Shown here: positions 1 to 9,398 of the stretch, one piece after another
How the letters are laid out: each line of letters starts with the position of its first letter
Numbering within the stretch: position 1 is the stretch's first letter
Source: CBDAKK01 sp965196605
GTDB taxonomy: Bacteria; Spirochaetota; Spirochaetia; WTKD01; G963693115
Assembly: GCA_965196605.1 (NCBI GenBank)
Contig: CBDAKK010000004.1
Location: 186,001 to 250,000, forward strand
Direction: 5' to 3'
DNA length: 64,000 nt
The notes under the pieces: generated by a model
The model's input: only the letters and a program-made list of their open reading frames with translations
What the model was told of the DNA's origin: nothing
The model's database searches: none
Program-made: the position numbers and the translations under genes

Positions 1-2
1 TA

Positions 3-317
3 CTTGCGTGGTCTTCGACAGGGCGCGGCTTTTTTGCAAAAGGGCACAGAGACTACACGCAAGACCAAAACCTCGTGCGCGTGTACTACAACAACGAGAA
101 CTTTGAAAAGCTACGGCGGGCGGAAGAACTGGGAAAACACAAGGGACTCACGCGCATTGAAATTGCCATTGCCTACACGCAAAATCAAAAATTCCCCGTT
201 ATTTCCCTAGCAGGCCCCGAGACAGACCAGCAGGTCAAGTCTTGCATAAAAGCCCTTGAGACAAAGTTTTCACAAGAGGAATTAGAGTTTTTAGAACTCA
301 CACGAGAGTCTTTATAA
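3..317 (+). CDS. aldo/keto reductase, C-terminal fragment (5' end outside window)
   Basis: The open frame enters from the left edge and ends at a TAA, giving about 104 residues. It begins LAWSSTGRGFF and continues with RVYYNNENFEKLRRAEEL, then a helix and a VISLAGPET segment followed by a terminal LETKFSQEELEFLEL. This order (W-S-S/T-GRGFF, tyrosine-rich loop, pyridine-nucleotide-binding end with I/L-x-GP-x-T) is typical of the C-terminal third of aldo/keto reductases that reduce sugar or xenobiotic carbonyls with NAD(P)H. The catalytic tetrad lies in the missing part. It sits 21 bases before the SDR gene on the same strand and probably belongs to the same catabolic cluster. Substrate cannot be said. 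Confidence 0.8.
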   Translation, partial: LAWSSTGRGFFAKGHRDYTQDQNLVRVYYNNENFEKLRRAEELGKHKGLTRIEIAIAYTQNQKFPVISLAGPETDQQVKSCIKALETKFSQEELEFLELTRESL

Positions 318-338
318 AGAGAATTGACAGGGGTATTT

Positions 339-1109
339 ATGAATTACACAGAAAAGCAAACACTGCATGGCAAGCTTGCACTGGTAACTGGCGCGGGGCA
401 AGGCATAGGCTTTGCCTGTTCTCAGGCGCTAGCGGCAACAGGCGCAGAGCTTATTTGCACCGACATGCTTGAAGAAAAGGCAAAAGTAAGCGCAGAAAGC
501 CTTAGAGAACAAGGGTACAAAGCGCGCCATGCGGCGTTGGATGTTACAAACACCCAACAAATTGATGCATTGGCAGCCTCTTTGGAAACACTGGACATTT
601 TAGTATGCAACGCGGGCATTACGGAGCTTGTAGCCTGCGAAGACATGAGCGATGCAAGCTGGGAAAAAATGATGAGTGTCAACCTTGGCGGAGTCTTTCG
701 CACATGCCGAGCCTTTGGACGGCGCATGCTTGAAAAAGGGCGTGGCTCAATAATCGCCTTGGGCTCGATTTCGGGGAGCATCGTTAACGTTCCACAATTG
801 CAGACGCACTACAACGTGTCAAAGGCCGCCGTGCATCACTTGGTTAGGTGCTTGGCTGTGGAGTGGGCTAAACGCGGGGTGCGCGTGAACGCCGTTGCTC
901 CCAGCTACATTGAAACAGCCATTCTCAGGCCGCTTTTGGCGACGGAGCAAGGCAAGGTTTTTGAAAAAACGTGGCGGGACTTAACACCCATGGGGCGTTT
1001 TGGCAGACCGGATGAAATTGCCTCTATCGTGCAGTTTTTGGCCTCTGAGGCTGCAAGCCTTATTACAGGTGCCGTTATTGCAGCTGATGGTGGCTACACC
1101 TGTTTGTAA
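339..1109 (+). CDS. short-chain dehydrogenase/reductase (SDR), polyol or sugar dehydrogenase-like
   Basis: A 256-residue classical SDR oxidoreductase. The cofactor motif TGAGQGIG is at residues 17-24, NAG at 91-93, a serine-rich SISGS stretch at 143-147 supplies the catalytic Ser, and YNVSK holds Tyr158 and Lys162. An Asp at position 42 after the second beta strand suggests NAD rather than NADP (inference). I chose the ATG at 339 over the upstream TTG at 324 because an AGGGG Shine-Dalgarno lies directly before it. It precedes a complete sugar ABC importer on the same strand, so oxidation of an imported polyol or sugar is the likely job. The actual substrate is unknown. Confidence 0.88.
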   Translation: MNYTEKQTLHGKLALVTGAGQGIGFACSQALAATGAELICTDMLEEKAKVSAESLREQGYKARHAALDVTNTQQIDALAASLETLDILVCNAGITELVACEDMSDASWEKMMSVNLGGVFRTCRAFGRRMLEKGRGSIIALGSISGSIVNVPQLQTHYNVSKAAVHHLVRCLAVEWAKRGVRVNAVAPSYIETAILRPLLATEQGKVFEKTWRDLTPMGRFGRPDEIASIVQFLASEAASLITGAVIAADGGYTCL

Positions 1110-1171
1110 AACTCTATAAAATGCGTGGAAATTTATGCTTAATGCAAAATCTAATTAATAAGGAGAAACAT

Positions 1172-2245
1172 ATGTTCTTTCACAAAAAATGCATACACTA
1201 TGTATTGATTCTTGGCATGGTGCTTTTGAGCACTGTTGGTGGTTTTTCGCAATCAAAAACTAAAGGCTTTGTGGCAATGTTGTTACCAGAAAACTTGAAC
1301 CCACGATGGGAAGGGCAAGATGCGGTGTTCTTCAAGCAATGGATGAAAAAACTTGCCCCGCGCGTAAAGGTAGAAGTCTTTAACGCCAACAACGACAGCG
1401 CGGCACAACAGCGCCAAGCAGAGCAAGCCATTACACGTGGCGCCGACGTGCTGGTTGTGTTAGCACTTGACGGAGAGGCTGCGGGCATAATCGCCGACAT
1501 AGCGGTAGAAGACAAGGTGCCTGTTGTTGCATATGACCGCATGGTGCAATCAAAGCACACGGCTTTGTGGATACAGGCGTCCATGCGCGGCATAGGGCGT
1601 GCGCAGGCACAACATGTGATAGACCACACAAAACAAGGTGATACCATTGTACTGCTCAAAGGCTCCCCCACTGACCCCAACGCTGCGGTAATTTACGAAG
1701 GGCAAATGGAAATTCTAAAACCCTTTTTTAACTCGGGCAAGCGCATCTTGGGCTACGAAAATTGGACACAATTCTGGGACCCCACCATTGCGCGGCGTTC
1801 TATGGATCAAGCACTTACAAAGCTTAACAACAAGATACAAGGCGTGGTTTCTTCTAATGACGGCAACGCGGCTGCGGCAATTGCTGCCCTAGAAGAACAG
1901 GGACTTGCAGGCAAGGTAGCAGTAAGCGGACTCGATGCGACCATACAGGCTTTGCAGCTCATATTGCTGGGCAAACAAACGGAGTCAATTTGGCGACCCT
2001 TTAACAAAATGGCAGAGGCTGCGGCGAAAGCAAGCCTGCGTTTGATAAACAAGCAAAGTTTAAAAGACATGGTGAGCGAAACCGTCACCAACACGGCAGG
2101 CGGCAAGGTGGGACTTGTGGCAGTTCCCTTTCATGACATAGTCGGCGAAAAAGGCGTGGAATTTGTTATTGAGAATGACTCGACCATAAGCAAACAAGAC
2201 GTGTGTAAAGGCGCCGCTGCCAGCACCGCTTTTTGCAAGCGCTAA
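1172..2245 (+). CDS. sugar ABC transporter substrate-binding protein (XylF/RbsB type)
   Basis: A 357-residue periplasmic binding protein of the CUT2 sugar class. Residues 1-25 form a signal peptide (basic start, hydrophobic IHYVLILGMVLLSTVGG, then FSQS). The mature part has two Rossmann-like lobes with ADVLVVLALDGEAAG, VPVVAYDRM, IVLLKGSPTDPNA and QGVVSSNDGNAAAA, closest in style to D-xylose binding proteins. The start is the ATG at 1172 after AGGAGA at 1161-1166; an in-frame upstream ATG would place a non-signal extension in front. It heads a transporter operon with the ATPase and permease that follow within 16 bases each. The ligand is inferred only as a pentose, hexose or polyol. Confidence 0.9.
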   Translation: MFFHKKCIHYVLILGMVLLSTVGGFSQSKTKGFVAMLLPENLNPRWEGQDAVFFKQWMKKLAPRVKVEVFNANNDSAAQQRQAEQAITRGADVLVVLALDGEAAGIIADIAVEDKVPVVAYDRMVQSKHTALWIQASMRGIGRAQAQHVIDHTKQGDTIVLLKGSPTDPNAAVIYEGQMEILKPFFNSGKRILGYENWTQFWDPTIARRSMDQALTKLNNKIQGVVSSNDGNAAAAIAALEEQGLAGKVAVSGLDATIQALQLILLGKQTESIWRPFNKMAEAAAKASLRLINKQSLKDMVSETVTNTAGGKVGLVAVPFHDIVGEKGVEFVIENDSTISKQDVCKGAAASTAFCKR

Positions 2246-2260
2246 ACCTAAGGGGTGACT

Positions 2261-3076
2261 ATGCACAGTATTGTAGCGCAAGAAACACAGTCAAGTTTTA
2301 CCAGTGTTGATGAGGAAAGCCCGTATTTGGAAGTGCGAGGGGTACGTAAGTGCTTTGGGCATGTGGAAGCACTTGCAGGTCTAGATTTTGCCGTTAAGCG
2401 CGGAGAAGTAATGGCGCTTGTTGGTGATAACGGCGCGGGAAAATCTACCCTAATGAAAATTTTAGCAGGAGCGTGCAAGGCGGATTCAGGCCAATTTGTG
2501 ATGGATGGCAAAAATGTAAAAATAGCCTCGCCTCACGATGCCACTGCAGCGGGAATACAGATAGTCTACCAAGACTTGGCATTATGCGAAAATTTGGACG
2601 TGCCTGCGAATTTATTTTTGCGCTACGAACCTGTGCTCTCAGGCCTCGCACGCATAATGCCGCGCTGCTTACGCCCCTTGAACGAAATAGTCATGGAAAA
2701 AAAGGCGCGCGAAGTATTAGACAAACTACAGGTGCGCACCCTTCAGTCCGTGCGTACCAAGGTTGGCGTGCTCTCAGGTGGGCAGAAACAAACCATTGCC
2801 ATTGCCCGCGCCGTTGAAGCGCGCTCCTCAGTTATTTTGCTAGACGAGCCAACCGCAGCCTTGGGGGTTGCGCAAACGCGGCAGGTGCTTGATGTTGTAA
2901 AAACCTTGCGCAGTTCGGGACACGCAGTAGTCTACATTTCGCACAATCTCCGAGACGTGTTTGAAATAAGCGACAAAATTAGCGTGCTCCGCCTTGGTAA
3001 ACGAGTTGGAGTTTATGAAACCAAAAAAACGAGCGCGGATGAAATTGTCGCCGCCATAACATCAGGCAATGCATAG
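2261..3076 (+). CDS. sugar ABC transporter ATP-binding protein, single-domain (FrcA-like)
   Basis: A 271-residue ATPase that would power the importer formed with its neighbours. Walker A is GDNGAGKST, the ABC signature is LSGGQKQ, and Walker B with its glutamate is VILLDEPTAAL, followed by the H-loop in VVYISHN. Most CUT2 sugar importers (RbsA, XylG) use a fused pair of nucleotide-binding domains of about 500 residues; this protein has only one, as in the FrcA type, so two copies should assemble per transporter. The ATG at 2261 is preferred to a GTG at 2255 that lies within the AGGGG ribosome-binding site. Translation is probably coupled to the binding-protein gene 15 bases upstream. Confidence 0.92.
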   Translation: MHSIVAQETQSSFTSVDEESPYLEVRGVRKCFGHVEALAGLDFAVKRGEVMALVGDNGAGKSTLMKILAGACKADSGQFVMDGKNVKIASPHDATAAGIQIVYQDLALCENLDVPANLFLRYEPVLSGLARIMPRCLRPLNEIVMEKKAREVLDKLQVRTLQSVRTKVGVLSGGQKQTIAIARAVEARSSVILLDEPTAALGVAQTRQVLDVVKTLRSSGHAVVYISHNLRDVFEISDKISVLRLGKRVGVYETKKTSADEIVAAITSGNA

Positions 3077-3085
3077 GAGAAGACC

Positions 3086-4258
3086 ATGATACTAAAACAC
3101 AAATTAGCTACGAATTTTCAAAAATTTCAAGAGAGTTCTTTATCATCTTTCGCGCCCGTACTCATTGCCTTGTCTTTAATTTGGCTCTACTTTGGGCTTA
3201 CACAACCCGCGTTTTTCAGCGCAAGAAACTTTTACAACTTGTTTATGCAAAGCATTGTAGTCGGTACTTTAGCAGTCGGCATTACCATTATTCTGCTGCT
3301 TGGCGACATTGACTTATCCGCAGCCGCGGTTGCAGGCTCCTGTGCGGCGCTTATGGCTGTACTCATAGCTTCTAAAAACATTGCGGCACCCCTTGCCTGT
3401 CTCATAGTGCTTGGCGTAGGCGTTGCCCTTGCAATGTTTCAAGGCCTCCTCATAGCCTATGTTCGCATTCCGTCATTTGTGGTAACCTTAGCGGGACTCT
3501 TAGGGTTTCAAGGGCTTATGCAAAAAATTTTGGGCATACACGGCGCCTTAAATGTACGAGACCCATTTGTACGCGGCATTACCACCACCAACATTCCTAA
3601 AAGCCTGAGCTGGCTTTTACTCTTGCTCTGCATGCTGTGGATACTAGGACGCGTAATCTATAAACGCGCACTGAGAAAACGCGCAGGGCTTGAAAACGCG
3701 CCGCGGAGCCTTGCGTGTCTCAAGGTAGCATTTATGGCGCTTGTCTCTGCGGTGCTTGTAGCAAGCTTGAACACATACCGTGGCGTACCATTGGCGCTGC
3801 TTATTTTATTTGGCATTACCACTACGCTGTGGTGGGTGAGCACGTCCACACCTTTTGGGCGTGCCTTATTTGCCGTTGGGGGCAACGCAGAGTCAGCGCG
3901 GCGCGTGGGCATATCAGTGCCGAGAATACGCCTCGCGGGTTTTGCAATTGTGGGGTTTATGGCAGCGGTAGGCGGAATTATCGGCGCATCTCGTTACGCC
4001 TCTGTCTCCTTCAATGCTTTTGCCGGAGGACCCCTGCTGCTTGAAGCCATTGGAGCAGCGGTTATTGGCGGCACCTCTTTGTTTGGCGGACGCGGCAGCG
4101 TGTGGAACGCAATTATTGGCGCGCTGGTCATTGGTTCACTTGGCAATGGCTTAGACTTATCCGGGGCAAGTGCAGCCGATAAGCTCATGGTATCCGGCGC
4201 CATATTGTTGCTTGCAGTTACCTTTGATGCCCTCTCAAGACCAAAAAGCACAAGATAA
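3086..4258 (+). CDS. sugar ABC transporter permease (CUT2, XylH/FrcC type)
   Basis: A 390-residue polytopic inner-membrane protein with about ten hydrophobic segments. The family landmarks are GITIILLLGDIDLSAAAVAG near residue 80, IPSFVVTLAGLLGFQG near 135 and the C-terminal GGPLLLEAIGAAVIGGTSLFGGRGS. It forms the membrane channel for the sugar delivered by the binding protein at 1172-2245, driven by the ATPase at 2261-3076. The ribosome-binding site GGAG overlaps the stop of the ATPase gene, a sign of a single transcript. It ends 59 bases before an aldo/keto reductase that may share the messenger. Confidence 0.93.
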   Translation: MILKHKLATNFQKFQESSLSSFAPVLIALSLIWLYFGLTQPAFFSARNFYNLFMQSIVVGTLAVGITIILLLGDIDLSAAAVAGSCAALMAVLIASKNIAAPLACLIVLGVGVALAMFQGLLIAYVRIPSFVVTLAGLLGFQGLMQKILGIHGALNVRDPFVRGITTTNIPKSLSWLLLLLCMLWILGRVIYKRALRKRAGLENAPRSLACLKVAFMALVSAVLVASLNTYRGVPLALLILFGITTTLWWVSTSTPFGRALFAVGGNAESARRVGISVPRIRLAGFAIVGFMAAVGGIIGASRYASVSFNAFAGGPLLLEAIGAAVIGGTSLFGGRGSVWNAIIGALVIGSLGNGLDLSGASAADKLMVSGAILLLAVTFDALSRPKSTR

Positions 4259-4317
4259 GATGCGCTGCGTATGCACATACACTACACTAAAAACAAAAAC
4301 ATTATTAAGGAGTTAGC

Positions 4318-5136
4318 ATGTCAATTTATTTTCAAAAAACATTTCAGCGCGCCTTTGGCACCTTTCCGCTGCGCAAAGATGAACTATACAGCGCCATGAA
4401 GGCAGCCCTCGAAGTGGGCTACCGCGCCTTTGACACAGCGCAAATGTACAACAACGATGCAGAGGTTGGAGAAGTCTTAGCCAAGAGTGGTATACCACGC
4501 ACAGAACTATGCATAACCACCAAGGTAGACCCCGCTAACTACGCCCACGAAACATTTCTACCCTCCGTAGAAACAAGCCTTAAAAAGCTACAACTCGACT
4601 ATGTAGACGTTCTATTACTGCATTGGCCTCCCATTGGTGAAGACATAGGCCCTTCACTGAGGCTCCTAGAGCGCGCGTACAAACAAGGGCTTGCAAAGCA
4701 TGTAGGCGTTTCAAACTACACCGTGCAAATGATGCGCGACATTACCAAGTACACAGACGTTCCCATCGTCATCAATCAAGTCGAATTTCACCCCTTGTTG
4801 AACCAAGACAAGTTGCTTGCAGCCTCCGTAGAGACGGGTATTCCACTCGCATCATACTGCTCGGTTGCGCGCGGTGCTGTTTTCAAAGACCCCGAGTTTG
4901 CAGAAATTGGCAAGGCTTATGACAAGAGCGCGGTGCAAATTGTACTGCGGTGGATTTTACAAAAAGGCGTGGTACTAACCACCATGTCTACAAAAAAAGC
5001 AAACATGGAAAAAAACTTTGACGTCATGGACTTTGCCTTGTCGTCCATTGACATGGCGCGCATAGACAAAAAAACCGCCGCACAGCAGCGCCTCATAACC
5101 CTTGACCTAGCGCCGTGGGCGCCCAAGTGGGATTGA
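4318..5136 (+). CDS. aldo/keto reductase (2,5-diketo-D-gluconate reductase-like)
   Basis: A 272-residue (beta/alpha)8 NAD(P)H-dependent carbonyl reductase. The catalytic tetrad is complete: Asp39 (AFDTA), Tyr44 (QMYNN), Lys69 (TTKVD) and His102 (LLHWPP). The ISNY/NQVEFHP middle section and the C-terminal cofactor site (MSTKKANMEKN) are present. An AAGGAG site lies seven bases before the ATG. It follows the sugar importer on the same strand and probably reduces or interconverts a product of the imported sugar; two other aldo/keto reductases lie at the window edges. The substrate cannot be deduced from sequence. Confidence 0.9.
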   Translation: MSIYFQKTFQRAFGTFPLRKDELYSAMKAALEVGYRAFDTAQMYNNDAEVGEVLAKSGIPRTELCITTKVDPANYAHETFLPSVETSLKKLQLDYVDVLLLHWPPIGEDIGPSLRLLERAYKQGLAKHVGVSNYTVQMMRDITKYTDVPIVINQVEFHPLLNQDKLLAASVETGIPLASYCSVARGAVFKDPEFAEIGKAYDKSAVQIVLRWILQKGVVLTTMSTKKANMEKNFDVMDFALSSIDMARIDKKTAAQQRLITLDLAPWAPKWD

Positions 5137-5344
5137 AAAACAGAGGGACACGACACGCAAACCTTAAAACAATTGTTTGGTAATTGGTTGCACGCAACAA
5201 CTTGAATTCACCCACTTTGTAATAACGCTACCACACGCCCATGCGAAATATATTATACCAACATGAGAATATGGCTTTTATCTCAATAATTATTAATTTA
5301 TAATATATAATGGCTTATTAAGAAATACATTCAGGAGGTTTGAA

Positions 5345-7219
5345 ATGCTCAAACGTCACAAAATTTTCTTTCACATTGAAGGGGCGGTAGTTGTAATGCT
5401 GATGCTGTTTTTCTGGGTATTGCCTATACCGGTGCGGGCACAAACCTTGCAAAAGCGTTATAGCTATTCAAGCTTGGTAACTCCAAAATACAAACACGGG
5501 TTTACCCATTTCTCTTATGTAAATCCCAATGCTCCACAGGGTGGTGAAATAAAACTCGCCATGACAGGCAAATTTACTACAGTAAATCCCTATACAGTAA
5601 AGGGCGATCTCCCGTGGATTAACTCCACAGCAGTTACCATCGTATCACTCTTACACGATGGCCTGTTTAGCCTATCAGCAGATGAAAAGAATGTCGCATA
5701 TGCCTTTATCGCTGAAAATATCGAGGAGAACCTCTCGGAGCGATACATTATTATAAACATAAATCCAGCTGCTCGATTTAACGATAACAGCACCATAACT
5801 GCAGATGATGTTATCTTCACTCATCAAACACTGCTCAAACACGGACGACCATATCACAAAAAAATTATGAGCTTAGCGAAGAAGTTTGAGAAACAATCTG
5901 ATTATTCGATAAAAGCAGTCTTTGATGCAAACACAAACGAGAAACAATTTAGAAGCAGTGTCTTTGACTTTATTTCTTCATTTCCGGTATTGTCTAAAAA
6001 ATATTGGCAAGCGCGCGACTTTACTAAAACTATCATGGAGCCATATGTCAGTTCTGGTCCCTATAGAATTAGCGACTTGAAAATAAACGATTACATCTTT
6101 TTTGAGAAAAACGAGCAGTACTGGGCAAAAAAGCACCCAACACGAATTGGAGTGCATAATTTTACGTATGTAAAAGCCGTGCAGTTTGGCAATCTCGAGG
6201 TGGCGCATCAAGGCTTTGCCGCAGGAGTAATTGATTTTAAAGATGAATATATATCGAGAACGTGGCACAGACAATACGATTTTAATGCTGTTAAAAGCGG
6301 TAAGGTTAAAAAAATAGAGGTTCCCTATCAAGCTTTGGGCAACATACAGGGGTTTGTTTTCAATATGAGAGAAGCGCCCTTTAATAATAGAGAAATACGA
6401 TTAGCCATATCTGAGCTGTTTCCGTATAAGAAAATAAACTCGACACTTATGTACGATGCCTATGTAAGATTACACAGTTTCTTTCCCAATTCCGATTACC
6501 AAGCTCAAGGCGTAGCGCAAGGCAAAGAGCGAGAGTTTTTATTGCAGTTTAAAGATGCCCTGCCAAATGATATATTTACACAAGCAGCCTACACATATCC
6601 TAAAGAAGTTGGTAAGCAGCAATTAAAAAATGCCCTGAAAATATTGCAAAAGCACGGGTACAAGTTTAATGCTGATAAAAAACTCGTAGATAAAAAGGGT
6701 ATACCATTTGAGCTTGATATAAAAATTTCTCAGCAAAGCATACTACCACATTATGGAATATTCAAAGATGTACTAGCTAAAATTGGCATTACCTTGAATG
6801 TAAAAGTTATAACCAAGCCTCAAGAACTTGAGATGCTCAAAACCTATGATTATAAACTTGCGGGCATGGCTTTGGGCTATGCTGTCATACCAACGAGTAA
6901 TTCTTTGCGTAATAGTTGGCATTCTGAATCCGCAGATCAAGAGGGTGCGAGTAATTTTTCTGGAATACGCGATAAAACGGTGGATGCCATGCTAGCGTAT
7001 ATAGAAGACATTGCAACGTACGAGGAACTCGTGCCAGCATTGCAAGGGCTTGATAGATATTTGCGATATCTGCACCCGTGGATATTAAGCTGGGGTATTA
7101 ATTATGACAGGATAGCGTATTGGGATACATTTGATATGCCGAAGTTTAACCCCTATTTTGGTACGGGATGGATGTTGTGGAGTTATAACGAGAATAAGGC
7201 TAAAAAACTTAGCAGGTAA
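5345..7219 (+). CDS. yejA: oligopeptide ABC transporter substrate-binding protein (YejA-like)
   Basis: A 624-residue extracytoplasmic solute-binding protein of the family 5 (oligopeptide) class. A signal peptide occupies about residues 1-32 (hydrophobic VVVMLMLFFWVLPIPVRA, cleavage before QT). The mature start FTHFSYVNPNAPQGGEIKLAMTGKFTTVNPY matches the hallmark of the YejA branch. It should capture peptides in the periplasm and pass them to the two permeases encoded next. A strong AGGAGG precedes the ATG. The start is confirmed by the signal sequence. In enterobacteria the YejABEF system imports oligopeptides and the peptide antibiotic microcin C; the ligand here is unknown. The AT content is higher than in the sugar operon upstream. 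Confidence 0.9.
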   Translation: MLKRHKIFFHIEGAVVVMLMLFFWVLPIPVRAQTLQKRYSYSSLVTPKYKHGFTHFSYVNPNAPQGGEIKLAMTGKFTTVNPYTVKGDLPWINSTAVTIVSLLHDGLFSLSADEKNVAYAFIAENIEENLSERYIIININPAARFNDNSTITADDVIFTHQTLLKHGRPYHKKIMSLAKKFEKQSDYSIKAVFDANTNEKQFRSSVFDFISSFPVLSKKYWQARDFTKTIMEPYVSSGPYRISDLKINDYIFFEKNEQYWAKKHPTRIGVHNFTYVKAVQFGNLEVAHQGFAAGVIDFKDEYISRTWHRQYDFNAVKSGKVKKIEVPYQALGNIQGFVFNMREAPFNNREIRLAISELFPYKKINSTLMYDAYVRLHSFFPNSDYQAQGVAQGKEREFLLQFKDALPNDIFTQAAYTYPKEVGKQQLKNALKILQKHGYKFNADKKLVDKKGIPFELDIKISQQSILPHYGIFKDVLAKIGITLNVKVITKPQELEMLKTYDYKLAGMALGYAVIPTSNSLRNSWHSESADQEGASNFSGIRDKTVDAMLAYIEDIATYEELVPALQGLDRYLRYLHPWILSWGINYDRIAYWDTFDMPKFNPYFGTGWMLWSYNENKAKKLSR

Positions 7220-7227
7220 TACCAGCC

Positions 7228-8292
7228 ATGTTACCTTTTTCCTATATCTATAAGCGATTGCTGTTGGTGGTGCCCACAATGCTGGTAATTTTATCCATCA
7301 ACTTCATAATTGCGCAGTTTGTACCCGGTGGTCCAATAGACAAATATGTCTTAAAGTATTTTGCTCATTCGAGTGAAGGGGAAATTGCAGGTCGCTCTAG
7401 TAATCAGGTAACAGAACGAGAACTCTCTCGACGCGATAAGGAAAAGTTTATCAAGGAAATGGAGAAAGAATTTGGCTTTGATAAGCCCCTGTATGTGCGC
7501 TTTTTCACGATGATTGGTAACTACCTACGATTTGATTTAGGAAACTCGTTTTTTCGTGATACCAAGGTAATCGATGTCATTAAAGAAAAATTACCCGTTT
7601 CTGTTTCCCTAGGGCTCTGGTCTACATTCTTAATATACCTCATTTCCATACCCCTTGGTATTGCAAAGGCTTTGAAAAATGGCGCCCCATTTGATATCAG
7701 AACTACATTCTTTTTGACATTGATGACCGCCATTCCCACGTTTTTACTCGGCATGCTCTTCATTGTGCTCTTTAGTGTGGGTAATTATTTGAAGATATTT
7801 CCGCTGAGGGGGCTGGTTTCTTTAGAACATGCAAGCATGAGTTTTTGGCAAAAGATTGGCGATTATATTCACCACATAACCTTACCGGTTTTGTGTCTCA
7901 CGCTTGGTGCCTTTGCGCTCACCACGTTTTTAACCAAAAATTATTTTTTAGAAGAAATTTCAAAGCAATATGTAGTAACAGCACGGTCCAAGGGCGCAAG
8001 CGAGCGCCGAGTCTTGTATGGACATGTTTTTCGCAATGCGATGTTAATTGTAATAGCTGGTGTGCCCTCTACCTTTATGAGCATATTTTTCACGGGAAAT
8101 ATTGTTATTGAAAATTTATTCAGCCTTGATGGTATGAGCACCCTGATGATTTCTGCTGTCTACGATAAAGACTTTCCGCTCTTTTTTGGTAGCCTGTACA
8201 TAACCTCCATTGTGGGACTCTTGGCCAAACTCATCACCGACGTTAGTTACACGCTCATAGACCCGAGAATAAATTTTGATTCCCTAAGGTAG
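7228..8292 (+). CDS. yejB: oligopeptide ABC transporter permease (YejB-like)
   Basis: A 354-residue membrane protein of the binding-protein-dependent transport family. It opens with a transmembrane helix (LLLVVPTMLVILSINFIIAQFVPGGPID), the usual start of DppB/OppB/YejB permeases, has a periplasmic stretch to about residue 100, and then five more membrane segments. The EAA-type cytoplasmic loop is seen in TARSKGASERRVLYGHVFRNA, which docks on the ATPase. It follows the binding-protein gene by eight bases and precedes the second permease by six, so the four genes form one operon. Confidence 0.9.
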   Translation: MLPFSYIYKRLLLVVPTMLVILSINFIIAQFVPGGPIDKYVLKYFAHSSEGEIAGRSSNQVTERELSRRDKEKFIKEMEKEFGFDKPLYVRFFTMIGNYLRFDLGNSFFRDTKVIDVIKEKLPVSVSLGLWSTFLIYLISIPLGIAKALKNGAPFDIRTTFFLTLMTAIPTFLLGMLFIVLFSVGNYLKIFPLRGLVSLEHASMSFWQKIGDYIHHITLPVLCLTLGAFALTTFLTKNYFLEEISKQYVVTARSKGASERRVLYGHVFRNAMLIVIAGVPSTFMSIFFTGNIVIENLFSLDGMSTLMISAVYDKDFPLFFGSLYITSIVGLLAKLITDVSYTLIDPRINFDSLR

Positions 8293-8298
8293 CATGGC

Positions 8299-9318
8299 AT
8301 GAGACTTTCACCAATAACACAGAGAAAAATAGCAATATTTAAAAGCAAGAAAATAAGCTTCATAAGCCTTATTCTTATAATTATTTTGTACCTTATTTCG
8401 CTCTGTGCCGAATTTTGGGTGAATGATAAGCCGTTGGTAGTAAAGTATAAGGGAGTGTATTACTTTCCTATTGTACAAGTGGTAAGCGATGAAGAGCTGG
8501 GCGGCTTTTTGCCAACTGAAGCGGACTTTAGCGATCAAGACCTTGTGGCGGAAATAGAGAACCATGGGTTTTTGATTATGCCCCTCATCCCCTATCATTA
8601 CTCAAAAACGGCTGCCGACTTGACCTCTTCAGCCCCCACGCCTCCCGACTCTAAGCATTTTCTCGGTACAGATGCACAAGGCAAGGATGTCATAGCGCAG
8701 GCGGTATATGGATTTAGACTCTTTATGAACTTTAGTTTTCTGGTAGTGTTTTTCTCTACTATAATAGGGGTTCTCGTAGGCTCCTTGCAGGGTTACTATG
8801 GGGGCAGAATAGACCTTTTTGGGCAGCGCTTTGTAGAAATTTGGTCTGCAATACCTGCTATATATATTTTGATTCTTCTTGTGAGTTTAAGCGATAGGAG
8901 TTTTTTTCTCTTTGTTGGATTTCTGGTTTTTTTTGATTGGATTATAATAGTGCCGTATGTCAGAGCAGAGGTGTTGAAGGTTAGAAACCTTGCGTATGTT
9001 AAAGCAGCAAAAGTCATGGGCTTGAGCGACTTTAAAATTCTAAAGCGACACATCATACCCAATGCGCTTGTTTCAACCGTAACATTTGTGCCATTCTTGT
9101 TTAAATCTACCATAGCATCATTAATAGTCTTGCAAATCATAGGGCTGGCGCTGAATGTCAAGTATCCATCGCTGGGCAACATTGTCATAAGTGCCATGAA
9201 TAATTTGCAAGCCGCATGGTTGACCTTTGTCTCCGTCGGCGTTCTCACCTTTATTCTCACCCTGTTGGTTCTCATTGGGTATGGGCTTAGAGAGGCAAAC
9301 GATCCTTATGTAGGGTAA
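8299..9318 (+). CDS. yejE: oligopeptide ABC transporter permease (YejE-like)
   Basis: A 339-residue membrane permease pairing with the YejB-like protein. An N-terminal helix (ISFISLILIIILYLISLCAEFW) is followed by a periplasmic domain containing HFLGTDAQGKDVIAQAVYGFR, a motif shared by DppC/OppC/YejE proteins, and then the transmembrane core. The ATPase-docking loop is AAKVMGLSDFKILKRHIIPNAL. The ATG at 8299 follows a weak CTAAGG six bases after the previous stop. The long periplasmic insert between residues about 45 and 110 is characteristic of the YejE branch rather than of DppC. Confidence 0.9.
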   Translation: MRLSPITQRKIAIFKSKKISFISLILIIILYLISLCAEFWVNDKPLVVKYKGVYYFPIVQVVSDEELGGFLPTEADFSDQDLVAEIENHGFLIMPLIPYHYSKTAADLTSSAPTPPDSKHFLGTDAQGKDVIAQAVYGFRLFMNFSFLVVFFSTIIGVLVGSLQGYYGGRIDLFGQRFVEIWSAIPAIYILILLVSLSDRSFFLFVGFLVFFDWIIIVPYVRAEVLKVRNLAYVKAAKVMGLSDFKILKRHIIPNALVSTVTFVPFLFKSTIASLIVLQIIGLALNVKYPSLGNIVISAMNNLQAAWLTFVSVGVLTFILTLLVLIGYGLREANDPYVG

Positions 9319-9398
9319 GTGTAGGCCTCTCATCATGTGAGGTACTATATACAGTGAAATATGGAGATGAGAATAATTTTAAAGTTTAAGAAATAACT